A DNA stretch of 64,000 nucleotides from Linnemannia hyalina (Eukaryota; Mortierellomycota; Mortierellomycetes; Mortierellales; Mortierellaceae): positions 806,001 through 870,000 of the forward strand of contig JAHRHY010000007.1 of NCBI GenBank assembly GCA_019671135.1, in the 5' to 3' direction. The position numbers and the translations under genes are program-made. The notes below the pieces were generated by a model that saw only the letters and a list, made by a program, of their open reading frames with translations, searched no databases and had not been told where the DNA came from. Positions 35,529-47,472 of this stretch are shown one piece after another (the stretch's first letter is position 1; each line of letters opens with the position of its first letter).

Positions 35529-37216
35529 ATGCCCAATTACGTCTCATTGACAGAGTCCCAGCGACGGAAAATAGCCGTCTTCATCACAGAGTCTCAACCC
35601 CCCGCTCTCCAGAACCCTCTCGCCTCAACCAGCGGTGACAAATCAGCCATCTCCTCCTCTTCCCTTGGCGGCAGCCCCAGCGCAAGCACCGCCAACCTTG
35701 TCGCCTCAAACACAAACAATATCTCCTGCAAGGAAATCGTCCAGTTTTGCAAGACTCGATTCGGCTTCACTATCTCCCTATCCACCGCATCCCGCCTGCG
35801 CTCCTCCGCCACCGAGCGTCTCTCGACCGAGCTCCTCAACCCCTCTGCCAAGCGTCATCGCTCCGTCAAGTTTCCTGAATTCGAAAAGGCCTTGATCCAG
35901 GAACTAAGAGCGTTGGAATTGGAGCAACAACAGATTCAGCAGGAACAGGAGCGACAGATGGCTGCTTCTGACGGAACCATAGTACCTCAGGATACATCCC
36001 AACTGCCCTCAGTCATGACTCTTACCAGCGAGGCCTCCATTACACAAGTCGCTAAGGGTATTGCAGAGCGAATGGGCATTCCAGAGACTGAGCTTGGCCT
36101 GACCTCGGGCTGGTATCACGGCTTCAAGAGGCGACACGGTATCAAGCATCGCCAGTTTAAGCCCAAGGGAGGTAACGCCGCCTCGACTGGTTCGGACGGA
36201 CCCACTCTGGGGTCGATCGGCCTGTCTAGCGGAGCAAGCAACAACACATCAGGAAGCACGATGGACCAGGGTGACGGTAGTGATGGTGCCGACGGTGATG
36301 AGGAGATGGAAGACGTTGGACAAGACGGCTCGAACGGCGGAAGTGGCGACTACGATAGACTATCATCGGCCATGAGACCCCTTCGCACAACAGACGACAA
36401 CCCTTCTTACGACGGCGGTCCAGAAATTGACCCAGGCCCTAGGTCTCCAAGCGAGATGTCCCAGGGAGGCAACAATGCAGGATCAAGCAGCTCTCAGCGG
36501 TACAACATAACTTTTACTCCCAAGGAGCCCCAGTCATCGAACCTGGGTCACCGACCAGAGGTCAAGAAGGTGGATGCGTCCAAGGCCAACGACGCGCTTG
36601 ATGTCATTTCAGAATACTTGCTCCAGAACGGTCAAATCGGTGCGGCCAAGCTGCCTCTTGTCAAAGAGCTCCGCAAGTTCTTCCTCGCCCAGATGGCGCT
36701 GGAAAATGGACCTGTTAACGACAATATCCTGTTGACTTCATTGGCCAATCCTGTCCCCCTTCCTGGCCCAGCGCCCGTCGCGGTCAGTGTGCCTAAGCCA
36801 AGAGACGAATCTGCATCGTCACCAGCCCCGATGGTCACCTCTGGTAGGTTTAATCATTCATCTCCTCGGCTTTAACTTTGGGCGAGTTGTGCTGTTTTAT
36901 TTTTGCTTTTTTGACACCAATGTTCTTTACGGTGACATGTTAGAAGTCGACAATGACGGTCAGCCTAACACTCCACCTACCACTTCCACCCGTAGCCCCT
37001 AATGTCTTTGTAAATAACTCCGAATCAAGATACAATGGGCGGGATGAACCCTCTTTTTCGCTCTCTTCTGGAGGCGCAGGATTGGCACAGATCCTTGGGA
37101 CGGACAGATCCCCTCTGAGCATCTCTAGCAGTGCCCTGGCGAACATGGAAAACGTGCTTATCGGCCATAACAGGCAACCCCAACAGGAGCAAGAGCGTTC
37201 CCCCCACCTGCAATAA
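35529..37216 (+). CDS. CENP-B-type helix-turn-helix DNA-binding protein without a DDE domain
   Basis: Probable nuclear DNA-binding protein. The model joins 35529..36843 and 36996..37216, giving 511 residues. The intron ends with a CTAAC branch point followed by a pyrimidine-rich stretch and TAG. An alternative acceptor at 36942 would give a shorter C-terminus ending at 37002. An N-terminal helix-turn-helix (about 1-110) includes LTESQRRKIAVFI and EIVQFCKTRFGFTISLSTAS. A CENP-B-type second module (about 165-215) contains LTSGWYHGFKRRHGIKHR. Pogo/Tigger transposases carry a DDE catalytic domain after such modules; here the remaining chain is acidic, Ser/Gly-rich and non-catalytic. That points to a domesticated DNA-binding protein rather than an active transposase (inference). 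A short helical block lies near residues 340-400. Confidence 0.82.
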
Positions 37217-38798
37217 TAAACCCAACCACACCCCTTTCAACTACAAGGCATACGCACTCGTCATCACTATTCCTTTTTTCTGGTTTTGTGTGCGTGTGTT
37301 TTTTTTTTTTTTCTTTCTAGCATACCACCCACCGCCTGTAGTCCTGTACTGCAGCCGCGTCTTTTTTATGTTTATCTGTGTGTATCTTTGAATGTAAATC
37401 ATGTTGTTTAATGTTTCAGATCCCCAATGCGTATTTGACCGTCATGTCCATAAATGACAAGACCGAAAATCACCTGATGATTTCGTAATTGATCACAGAG
37501 AAGAAAAAAAAATGGGCGTAAATGACAACGATAAGTGACGACCCCAAACCCACGATCCCCATTTCGCCTTTGTGCTCTTTTGGGCTTGTTTGCTGGAAGG
37601 ACCGAGACCAATTTCTTTTTTCTTCTTCTTCAATCGAAACACCAGAGCAGGTGAGAGTAGAAGGTAGAAGACAGAGAAAGAGAGCCATTTGCATTTGAAA
37701 AAGAAAAAATGAAGTACGCGAGAGCGTATGTGTGAGTGATGATTACAGACATCAGACAGAGAGACACAGGCAGGGAGGGTGAGAGGGTGAGGAGAGAGAA
37801 TTGACTTTTGTCTCTTTTGTGTTGACACAGAGAAGAGACCTGGGGTAGGCATACATGGGTAGGACAGAAGGGCGAGACCGCGGGGAATGCAATTGATAAC
37901 GATTCATACGCACAAGACGAAAGCAATTGCTGTTGTTGTTGTTTGTCTGACAATCAAAGAAAAGAAGAGAGATGGGTCCGGAGGAGGGTTGCCAAAACAA
38001 GGGTGACGATGTCGCAGTGGCAGAGAAAGTAGGTTGTCAAGACAACATAGGATGAAGATACAACGGCTAGCGGACAGGGCAAGCAAGAACACAGGAAGAA
38101 CAAAAAAGGTCAATCAAGTCCGAAGAGGAGGATATGGTTGGTATGGTTGTCGGTTCTCAGGACGCGGATCGATTTGATTTGTACTCAGAGTCGGTCGGAG
38201 GACCAAGAAAGGGGGAAAAGGGTCTTTCGGATATGTTAATGGGTGTGGTGTGTCTAGGAGGGTGGGTGAGAGAAGAAATTCACTGTCCAAAAGGAGCGAG
38301 TAAGACAAAGTTGCCCCCAATTGCCCAATGCTGACAATAGACAAAAGTCAAAAAAAGAGAGCATCATCATATGTGATAATATCAATACCATTGATGTGTG
38401 ATGTGTGATGCGATGCGATATGTACGATGAGGTGAGGCTTTTCTCGCATACATCGAACCCGACCGAGACGAGACCTCGGACTTGTCCTGAGACAGACATC
38501 CACCCGCGCAACCTGCCAATGGTCCTTGCCGATGATCATGAGGGACTTGCAACCGTTTTTAATTTCTTGATGAAAGAGATATAAAACGTACGAGGTATCC
38601 TCCTTTTTGCCTTCACTTCATTACCTACTACTTCTTCCTCTTCAGCTCAACAACAACACCACAGCTCACTCACTCACTCACTCACTCACTCACTCACGCT
38701 CACTATTACATCAACCCACTTCTCTCTCACTCAAACCTTCAAGTAACTCTCTCCTTTCTCCCAACCCTCCCTCTTCACCCACTCACTACTATCACACA
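37217..38798. other. Spacer with promoter of the MLRQ-like gene
   Basis: 1.6 kb with no recognised gene. It is purine-rich on the plus strand from 37500 to 38120. TATAAAA lies at 38580-38586, about 219 bases before the ATG at 38799, followed by pyrimidine-rich sequence and a (CACT)n tract (38664-38696) in the likely 5' UTR. Confidence 0.5.
38580..38586 (+). promoter_or_regulatory. Candidate TATA box of the MLRQ-like gene
   Basis: TATAAAA within AGATATAAAACG, about 219 bases upstream of the start codon at a distance compatible with the long leaders here. Inferred from sequence only. Confidence 0.4.
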
Positions 38799-38969
38799 AT
38801 GTTGGCCGAATTTCTCAGACAGTCCATGAAGGGTATGAAGGCCCCCACTGAGGTCTACCCTCTCATCACCGTCGTCACCGGTGCCTCCATCGGCGGCATC
38901 TACATGGCCACGCGCAAGCTCGTCACCGACCCCCATCTCCGTCGTAACGCCCGTCGCCCACGCGAATAA
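38799..38969 (+). CDS. Small MLRQ/B12D-like mitochondrial membrane protein
   Basis: 56 residues, single exon. MLAEFLRQSMKGMKAPTEVY is followed by one hydrophobic segment with a small-residue core (VVTGASIGGIYMATRKLV), then a basic tail ending RRNARRPRE. This layout matches the MLRQ/B12D (NDUFA4-like) family of respiratory-chain-associated proteins, which have a G-x-x-G-type membrane helix followed by a short polar tail. That assignment rests on the pattern and length only. The start is well supported: the upstream sequence is a non-coding CACT/CTCT leader and the frame has one good ATG. An inner mitochondrial membrane location is inferred. Confidence 0.7.
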   Translation: MLAEFLRQSMKGMKAPTEVYPLITVVTGASIGGIYMATRKLVTDPHLRRNARRPRE

Positions 38970-40177
38970 TGTACCAAAGGATTCCTCAAGAACCATGACA
39001 ACCCGCGCGCAACTACTACAACACACACACACACCTACAGTTCTTTTATCAATCCTTCTTCTTCGCAGGGCGACATCCTATCAAGTTTTTAATGTGTCTT
39101 AATGACCTAGTCCTCCCTACTTCAAGATGTCCCCTAATGCCTAAAGAATGACCCTCTATCCTACGCACTCTCCTACTCCCTGTATTATACTTCTTCACCC
39201 ACCCTCTTTTTTCATGCAAAGGCACCCCCCAACCCAAAATTTCAGCTGAATAAATATTTTTGCCTTGTTCCAAGTAATAACATAATCCTTTCCATGTTTT
39301 TGTTGCTTTGTATTGTTTGATGGTTGTTGGGCACTGTTCGATGGTAGAGTGCAAGGAAGAGTGACGGTTGAAGGACACGGTTAGTGCATGGTCAAAAGAC
39401 TTGGGGACGCGTAAACACAAGCAACAAAAAAAATAGGGATAGCCTTTGAGCGCTGGCTCATTTCTTAGAAGTCGTGTTCGTAGAAGCAAGAATGAACCTG
39501 CAAGCATTCTTGGGCGGTCCGAGAGCTTGATAAACACCACGAATAATATGAACGTAAAGGAGTTCTTTCTTTTCATTTGTCGACACGACAACAGACAACA
39601 GACAACAACAGGAGACAATTAAGTGTCTTTCATTCGTCGGTTTCTTTTGGTGGTCGTTGTAAAAATGAAGAACTCGCTTTTTTTTATTGATCGTTGCCAT
39701 TCAAAGAAGAGAATGAGATCATTCTTATGATCTCAAGGATCTGAGCCCTTACTTGAAGGGAGGGGATCCTAGTGTCGAACTAGATATTCCCAATTGTTTC
39801 TGTCGATGTTTGCCTTGCGTTGTTGTTGCTATTCCAACAACCTGCTTAGAGGACATGAGCACATCATTAAATCAATGTGGAGTGCTGAACATTAGAGCTG
39901 TTGCGGTAAGAAGGTAATCCCGAGAAAACAGTTGGGCGAGCAAAGGGCAAGATGAAGCCTGCGACCTTGATAAACCTACATGTCTAGTTCTCATGTCGCG
40001 TCTCCTGCAACCAGCTTCAAAGCGCGGAGTTGGGATCGTTCTTGCCCCTGAATCTCTGAATACATTTTTATGTCTCGTCGAGCCACCCACCAGTCACACT
40101 CTCCCCTACTTTCAAACGGCAAACGATCACCCTCACCATCTTTCTTCACACAACACACACACGCTCTCTCTCACATC
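38970..40177. other. Spacer between MLRQ-like gene and PIG-X
   Basis: 1.2 kb without a recognised gene. It starts with the MLRQ-like 3' flank, including AATAAATATTTTTG near 39247 as a possible polyadenylation region. It ends with a C/A-rich stretch and CTCTCTCTCAC just before the PIG-X start. Confidence 0.5.
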
Positions 40178-42199
40178 ATGTTGCCACTGTCCATCTCTGC
40201 GGCAGTCTTGGTCGCCCTCAGTGCTACTGCATCTGTAGCTGTTGCCTCCGACGCAACTTCTTCGTCTCTGTTACAGCATCGCCATTCCTTCTTCTCTACC
40301 CTTCCAGTCGAACCCTCCGATGAAAACCTCAAGGTCTCGCGTCATCAGGTCAAGGTCATTGGGCTTACTGGCTTTAGAGAGTGGGAGGTTAAGGGCTCAC
40401 TCCACGGTCTCTTTCATGTTGTCGGAAAGGTGAGCTTCTACACTGCACAATTGCCTGTATGCATGTACGGATAGACGATTCAGGACATTTACCACATTTA
40501 CGGCGTATGAGAATGCATGAGACCTAACGCCAAGTGTTGTTGCTTTGTTTGACACGAACACTGGGGATGTAGACTGCTCCGGGAGATAGCCACGGAAATG
40601 ATAACGGAAAGGTGCATGTGCAGTGGTTCGACAACAAGGCACCCCTCCTCCGCCCACCATTCACGCCTACCTACATTCCTGGCTTCCACCTTGCCATCAC
40701 CAGGTTTGTTTTTCCCTATTGTAATTAATTGTCGCCATTTTGTTGTCAGATCGCTCCACCGCAACGTTTACCAATATTATGTTATTCTCGTTAATTGATA
40801 TAGTGACAACTTTGAAAAGACATGGAAGGAAAACTGCCATATTGTAGCTGATTTAATCGGATCGGTCGATTGTCGGGAGATCGAAGCAGATGCAACAACG
40901 CCTTTGGAAAGACACCCCAACACCCTTCGCGCAGAGGATCTGACCGCCATCCACAAACATCGCTACTTGCACAAGACAGCCGACCCAGCAGGATTCTTGT
41001 CATCGTCCTCAGTCGTCTCGTCACTCATCTCTCAACAGCAGGCAGGATCTACCTCAGGACCTGCTCTTATCGATCTTGTCCTTCACAAGGGTAAAGTCTC
41101 CCTCAAAGTCATCTGGACTGCAGGGTCTGGCAACAACAATAACAAGGATGGAGAAAAGTCGCAAAGCACGGTCGAGATCTTGTTCAACGAAAAGACGGAC
41201 AAGGTGGTTGAGGTTGGATGGTTCTATCGCGAGATCACCGAACAGGAGTATTCCGTCTACGACCACTACCTAGGCGCGACTGTCCAGTTGGATAGCGAGG
41301 GCGAGACAATCAACGAGGCACTGATCCAGACCCGGTCACCCGTTTTCCCACCCCACCGACGCGACTTTTCGACCGGCAACATTCGCGCCTATGGACACGG
41401 CTACAACTCGACCATGACCCCATCACAATCCTTCCATCCTCATTCTGTCACCACTATCCAATCCAACCCTAACATTCAGGAGACGACTGCAGGATGTGAT
41501 CTACATGTTCTTCAAGTCTTGCCTGCTGGATACTTTGTGGACCCCTTCCAGCTGGAGGGGCTGGCACCCGAGATTGGCGAGTCGACAGTGTATGGCGAAA
41601 CGGATCTGGAGAAGCCTGTGGGCGTTGTTACGGGATGGGGCAGTCTCGTCATGGTCAAGGCTCAACCAGAGGATTCTATCAAGACCTCCAAGTGGACACC
41701 CTCCAACATCACCAACATCGACACCAAGGGCATTAAGACGGATTCAGTCTCGTACACCTCGGTCGTTGATATCCCTATGCATATGCGATACCAGCCACCA
41801 GTCGAGGAGGGCAACCCAGCAACCCATGTTAAGGTAGAGGCACCCTGGCCCATTGTCGCCTGGGTCTGCCCCACAGCTACCCATGGAGGAGACGAATCGG
41901 CGGCTTTGAACGTGGCTGCCAAGAAGCTGTTCTACATCCCAGCCTTGCCTCTCAGCCTTTTGTTCCCACGGGACGAAAAGACGGACAGGGAAACAGTTGA
42001 TTTCCGGTTTGTTTTGCCGGACCCTATCCCCAAACAGTTCCCCGTCGCAAAAATGTCTGTCCCTGTAGGTCGATTGGACGACATGAACCTTGTCCGGACC
42101 GCGACGTTTGTGATGGCGGGCGCAGGGACCTTGGCGGTGGCTTTAGCCCTTGTCCGGACTGTCGCCGGACGAACCTCCGGAAAGGGCAAGCAGGATTAA
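40178..42199 (+). CDS. PIG-X / PBN1 family subunit of GPI mannosyltransferase I
   Basis: ER membrane glycoprotein that stabilises the catalytic PIG-M/Gpi14 subunit adding the first mannose to the GPI anchor. The model joins 40178..40429, 40573..40703 and 40804..42199, giving 592 residues. It begins with a signal peptide (MLPLSISAAVLVALSATASV). The C-terminal PIG-X domain holds LPAGYFVDPFQLEGL, DIPMHMRYQPPVEEGN and WPIVAWVCP. It is followed by VPVGRLDDMN and one transmembrane helix (about 560-582) with a short basic tail, so the main part should face the ER lumen. These elements line up in order with those recalled for human PIGX. Length suits the PBN1 branch better than the shorter animal protein. 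Start chosen as the first ATG giving a signal peptide. Confidence 0.88.
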
Positions 42200-43404
42200 G
42201 CTTTTTGATTTATGCTGGCGTGAACGACGCGAAGGTTTTCGGTATAGACGGAATAAACACGCGCTATCGATCCCTTTGTTTTTTAGCTTTGTTTTTTTTT
42301 TTAGCTTTGTTTTTTTTTTTTTTTTTTGGTCATTTACTTGAACGGAGCTACTTGCACACTTTTTGATTGTATGTGATATAGTCGGCAGCATGGAGAGTTT
42401 ACGCGACTCTTTAGATATAGACAAAGAAAACATAACGTGTTATCGATCTCATTGTTTTTTTTCATTGCGTTCTTTTTTTTTTTCTTGTTTTTTTTTTTTT
42501 GGAAACGATAGGTGGAGTGTTGCTACTGCAATAAGCGTACCTGTCCATTGGCATGTTGTGCTTTTCGACGGCTAATCCCCCGCCCTTGTGTAATCGTCGA
42601 CCTCCCTGCATCTATATTGATCCGGATGCGATTACGAAAGAAAAAAAATGATGGAAAGGATGTCCAACTGCACAAAAGTGACCTTGAAAGGCTAGCCATC
42701 TCGAAAAGCAGGAGGGGGCGGGGGGTGGGGGGGGGGTGGGGTCACTGTCCGCGGCTCAATGTAACAACTTATTTTTTCGTTCTCTACTTCATCTCATGCA
42801 TCACCTCTCGTTACAATTGCAATCTAGATCGCTCCATGTGCACAAAAAAAACGACGGACGTAAGATGATCGAAAACAAAAACATCAATTGGGAAATGGCA
42901 AAGAATGCTGAACGTCCCCACCCCCGAAATATGTATCCAGACTGTCTGAAAAAACAAACAAAAAACAAATTGCCCCCGCGCCAAGTGACAACATCAAGGG
43001 AGGAGCAAGGGAATGAAGGGCGAATGGTCGCTGCATTACGATCTAATCGGTTTTTGAATAATTGAAATAGGGGAGGGGGAGAAAGTAAACAAGTTGTCCG
43101 TGGATCCTTTCCATCATCTCATCGATTACATCGTCTGACATAACCTCTGTGTTTTCTCTGTCGCTTGCTTTCATTGTTTGTTTGTTTGTTTCGTTTTCGC
43201 TTTCATTATCCTCGTGGGACGCACATCCGATAAGGAGCCGACTACAAAGGAGAGACAGAGAGTGTGAACGATAGAGAGAAGAGGTGAAGGGGAATGTATG
43301 ATTGTAATCAGGGTTGCACCTGCATTTCCAATCCTTTTGAGGGTATCAAACAAAAAAATACAGTAAAGTGCGGCTTTGTCATACGATCGGAGGAGAGCAA
43401 TGGA

Positions 43405-43407
<3 letters not shown>

Positions 43408-43450
<43 letters not shown>

Positions 43451-43480
43451 AAGAGAGAGAGAAAGGGAGGGAGAAAGGGG
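43408..43480 (+). repeat. (GA)n microsatellite
   Basis: Pure GA for about 33 bases, then GGGAGAGAAAGAGAG-type degenerate purine sequence. The two strands are fully purine/pyrimidine asymmetric, which can favour triplex DNA. Confidence 0.9.
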
Positions 43481-44104
43481 AGGGAAGGAGATGCAAACAG
43501 AGTTAGATATGACATCGATAACAATGATCCGCCATCTAGAGTTACCTCTGTTCCCATGGAGATAATTTCTAACCTACAGCCGCGATTCATTCGAGACGAG
43601 AATGAGGGTATAAAGATATTATCCGGAGGGTGGGGGGATGATATTAAGAACACTAGGATGCATGCAAACATGCATACCTCCCTTCCGAGATATCTTGTCT
43701 ATTGTCAATTGAGCTCTGGTGTCACTTTCCACGATGACGCCAGAAAAGTAAGAAGGGGGGGGGAACGAGAAGAGCATTCACCAAATGGCTTTTCGAAACG
43801 AATAGTATATCCCTCAGGAAGTGACAAGGAAAAGAGGGCTTTCTGGACACCTCACGCGCGCTCTCGTGGCGTAAAGCTAACCTTGATTTCCTACTACCCC
43901 AGCGAAAAACAAAATCCAAACCCGAGAACAAGAGAGAGTACTGACGACGGATGAGAAATGCGATTGAACTTTGAGGAAGGGTGGATATCTTCGAGATAAT
44001 AAGATCTCGACACGATAGACGCGTCTCTTTTGAGGTAGCCGTCCCTAACCCATCATCTTGGCTGGACCAATCAAGATACACCTAGCAACCCGAACTATCA
44101 TTGT

Positions 44105-44186
44105 GAACTTTGACCCTCTGCTTTCTGACCATATGACTTTTGACCATTGACTTTTTGGCCATTGACCATTGACCATTGACTTTTTG
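44105..44186 (+). repeat. CCATTGA-based short tandem/interspersed repeat
   Basis: Repeated words TTGACCATTGAC and GACTTTTTGG: the block GACTTTTTGGCCATTGACC recurs with extra CCATTGA units. Seen directly; no known element matches. Confidence 0.75.
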
Positions 44187-45594
44187 GTTGCAGTCATGTG
44201 TACGCCAACCGAGCTCAAAGGAAAGGGAAAACGATCGGATCCTCCTTGGTTCAAGGCCGTCCGCTTTATGTTTATTTCATTGCATTTTGGTTTGAATGTT
44301 ATTTGATTTGCATTAGCCTACGTACCTTCAAGCATGGGAAAGTAAACAATTACCGAGTAAGCCAAGGCACGATGCCCACTTTCCACCACTCAGACCTTCG
44401 CAGTGGTCTGATGATTTTCTATAGCCCATTGTTGCCTCACCCCTCTTCTTCTCAATTATATAGTACTCATGCCATTCGTACATGGGTCTAGACAAGCCAT
44501 CATGAATCCCATTGCCATCGGTCAATATGGGAAATGAATGAAAGACCTGGATGCAGTCTTGCAGCTTCTTCTTTGCTTTCTTTCTTGCCAATCTCCTGAC
44601 CTTGATATTCAATCACCTCCACTCCTTCATCGTCCAGCGAGGTATCCTTTTGATCGATTATTTCATTGTTTTCCAAAACTTTCCGAGGTTACTTTTCAGG
44701 GGTAATGGCGATTGAATGACACTAGCCCTCTTCCTCCCTCTTCCTCTCCATCTCCATATCTCCTCTTTTCATTAAATATTGCCCACGATAAACTTTTTTT
44801 CAATCACCATGCAGGTACATTTGAAAGGGAAAGTCGTGTGTATGTGTGTCTCTCTGTTTATGTGATTTGAGAGCTCTTCCTAAGGGCCGAAAGAAAGGAC
44901 AATGGAGTGGAGTGGTTGATTTTTTTTGAGATGGCGCGTCGATAAGCGAGGGCGTTGTGTAACAATCGCTCTCTTTTGCCCCTCCCCCAATCTCCTGGGG
45001 TCCAGTTTACATGTAGTTGATGGCGTTCAGGTGGAGACACCTTGCCTTTGTTAGTTGTAATCAGTTATGAACCTTGGCTCCCTCCTTTCCTTCAGTTATA
45101 CTGTCTCCTCCTCCCAATTCACGCGCGTTTGTTTTGTCCGTCGACAATCAGCACTTTTAATTACCACCCACGGATTATGTTTGATTGTTTTTCAGGTACG
45201 ATTGCGGCATACAAATTACCGTGAACACTTACACTATTCAATACCATTCAGGCACGAAACAAAACAAAACAAAAATCTGTGGACCCTGAATACTATGGTA
45301 AACAATAGCCCTCGCTTAAGTCGAGCGTCTACTCTCCTAGTCTCCTTACCCGCACATACTCGGAAGTAATAACCCTTTTTCATTAGCTCTAGATTATGAT
45401 TAAGAGCACCCATTGAGTATTTTCAATTGGTTTGTTGCTGCTGTTACTGTTGGCTGTTCGGATGCTTTTCATATCTGATATTCATCTTGTTATCGAAATC
45501 AAGCACTATATTGACATTGTTTATTCACAACGGCTAAAAATGAAGTGGAGGAGAGTTGCATGAGTAATGGAGGGAAAGACGGTTTTGGGGGCCA

Positions 45595-45601
45595 TATAAA
45601 A
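45595..45601 (+). promoter_or_regulatory. Candidate TATA box of the LPMO gene
   Basis: TATAAAA in GCCATATAAAAACGG, 187 bases before the ATG at 45788. The following leader is C/T-rich. A TATA element is in keeping with a regulated secreted enzyme, but function is inferred. Confidence 0.5.
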
Positions 45602-45787
45602 ACGGCACCCGCCACCCCCTGTTTTCAGCTTTTTTTTTTATCTTCATTCCTCAGCTCTCTCAACCTAGCCTCTCTTCTCTTACCAGCCTTTTCTCCACAA
45701 AACATCCTCGCCACCACTCTTCCTCTCCTTGTACTACACTCCCTTCTCTCCACCACCACCATCCACACCCTACATACACCTACAACA

Positions 45788-46948
45788 ATGAAGTCCTTCC
45801 TCGCCACAGCTTTCGTCCTCCTCTCGGGATTCACCCTCCTCGCTGACGCTCACATTTCGTTCCGCTACCCTTGCCCCCGCCGCGGTGCCTACAACGAGTG
45901 CCCCCAGCCTGGTCCTGGTCAATGGGAGATGATTGATTATGATATCCGCTCCCCCATCGGCACTCACGTAAATCCCTCCTTTCTTCTAACAACAGCTTTA
46001 TTGAACGAAAAAAAATGTTCCACTGGAGGCGCTCTGTGTAGGATTACCAGCATGTGACTGACGCGTTTTGTTCTACCCATCTATCCACCTCCCCCTTTTT
46101 TTTCATGGCGTTTGACTTCGTTGGGAACCTATAGGGCAGCATTGTGAGCCCAATGTGCAAGCACGAAAGCTCGTTCGCCGGTACTCGCCCCGTCTTTGCT
46201 GCCGGCCAGACATACCAGGCCACCATGGACATCGGTGCCTACCACCTGGGAGGCAGTTGCCAGTGGACCCTGTCCTATGACAACGGTACCACCTGGGTCG
46301 TCATTCAGGTAAACAAAAACATCATGAACGATGCAGCTGATGATGTGTTGAAGTGACACAAACAAGCGACGCGAACAAGAAACTCACTCCTCCCTTTTCC
46401 ATAACTTCTCATAATCCCTCCCTCGCCTTCCTCATTCCAACAGGACAACTTGAAGACATGCATGGCCGATGCATCCAACGGCATTACATACAACATGCCT
46501 TTCAAGATCCCCGCCGGCGCACCCTCGGGCACTGCTATCTTGAACTTGATCTGGAACAACAACGAGGGTAACCGTGAGTTGTACTCTTCCTGTGCCGATG
46601 TTGTCATCAGCGGAACCAACGGTGGTTCCCTTTCTGGTGTTGCTCCCCTTATCGCCAACTATGGTCCCAAGTGAGTCCCCCCCCCTCTCTCTCTCTCTCT
46701 TTGCTCCTTTCTCTACTTGGTTTCCTAATTCGCAGATCGGCGTGTTTGATTCGTTATCCGTGATTCTGACACTTTTTGTTTCGTCCTCTTCGCGTTCTAT
46801 TCTTTTGAACAGCTCGCCTTTCATCCAGGAGCAGGCTCTCGCTAACGGAAATTACGGCCAGGCCCTCTTCGCCGCCCGCAAGCCCATCACCGTCACCGTC
46901 CCTGCCAAGTCTTCCAAGCGCAGCCTCTTTGGCCGTCCCCACAACTAA
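45788..46948 (+). CDS. Secreted AA11-like lytic polysaccharide monooxygenase
   Basis: Copper enzyme that cleaves crystalline polysaccharide oxidatively; AA11 members act on chitin. The model joins 45788..45967, 46135..46308, 46444..46670 and 46813..46948, giving 238 residues with phase kept. The signal peptide (residues 1-21, ending LLADA) leaves His22 as the first mature residue, followed by [11 protein letters not shown], as the histidine brace requires. The second brace His is His97 in [34 protein letters not shown] resembles the AA11 GNREMY...CA block. Cysteines at 68 and 102 and the later pair suit disulphides. No carbohydrate-binding module is present; the tail is a short basic [14 protein letters not shown]. 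Substrate is not shown by sequence; chitin in the fungus's own wall or in prey is the family-based guess. Confidence 0.9.
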
Positions 46949-47472
46949 ATGGACCACCCCCAACACGTCCATACTCTACCTTCCCTCCCCTTCTTCTTCC
47001 TATCCTTCCTTCCATACCATAATATCCTCTCTCTCTCTCAACATACACACAAAAAAAGGCCAAATGGGAAGGTTATAGGAAAAACAGAGTGATCATGACT
47101 CTCCTACAGCCATAAAAAAAAAAAAAAAATCACAAAAAAAATAGGAGCAAATGGGTTTGCTTTGATAGCGCCCTTCAACAACGAAAAAAAAAATCCTCCT
47201 TTCTGCCCCTCCTGGGATCCGGCATCTCCAGTACTACTCCCTTATATCTACCCCCTCACCCTTCACTTGTATCAGTTTCGACCTCCAAGTACAGTTAGTA
47301 ATTAAACGAATGTATTATTTTTCAAGATGGTTAAGTGCCTTTCAGACTGGAAGGAGAAAATGGTTTGGGGGAGAAGAAAAAGGGGAATGGTATAGGGGGG
47401 GGAAGGTTGAAAGCTGTGTGACAGAAAAATCTTTCTGGACACTACCAGGAGCGAGGGGATACCGGTACTATA
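46949..47472. other. Convergent spacer, LPMO / permease
   Basis: 524 bases between convergent stops, with several A-runs (47110-47145, 47185-47195) and pyrimidine-rich sequence. Both 3' ends must lie here; no gene is seen. Confidence 0.5.

Larger units (their letters stand above)
42200..45594. other. Gene-free spacer, 3.4 kb
   Basis: No gene recognised on either strand. It contains a diverged repeat pair around TATCGATC (about 42243-42284 and 42412-42457), T-runs, a (GA)n tract (43408-43480), tandem CCATTGA units (about 44105-44186), and scattered A/T-rich sequence. Open frames in the GA tract are low-complexity. Confidence 0.5.

Noticed and set aside
36942..37002. Alternative short C-terminus of the CENP-B-like protein
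   Set aside because: The acceptor at 36995 has a better CTAAC branch point and pyrimidine stretch and opens a longer conserved-looking exon; the short form remains possible as an isoform.
35529..37216. An intact pogo-type transposon
   Set aside because: The CENP-B-like gene has no DDE domain, and I found no terminal inverted repeats or target-site duplication.
43376..43954. A 192-residue frame with an Arg-Glu run
   Set aside because: Driven by the (GA)n microsatellite; no support on either side.
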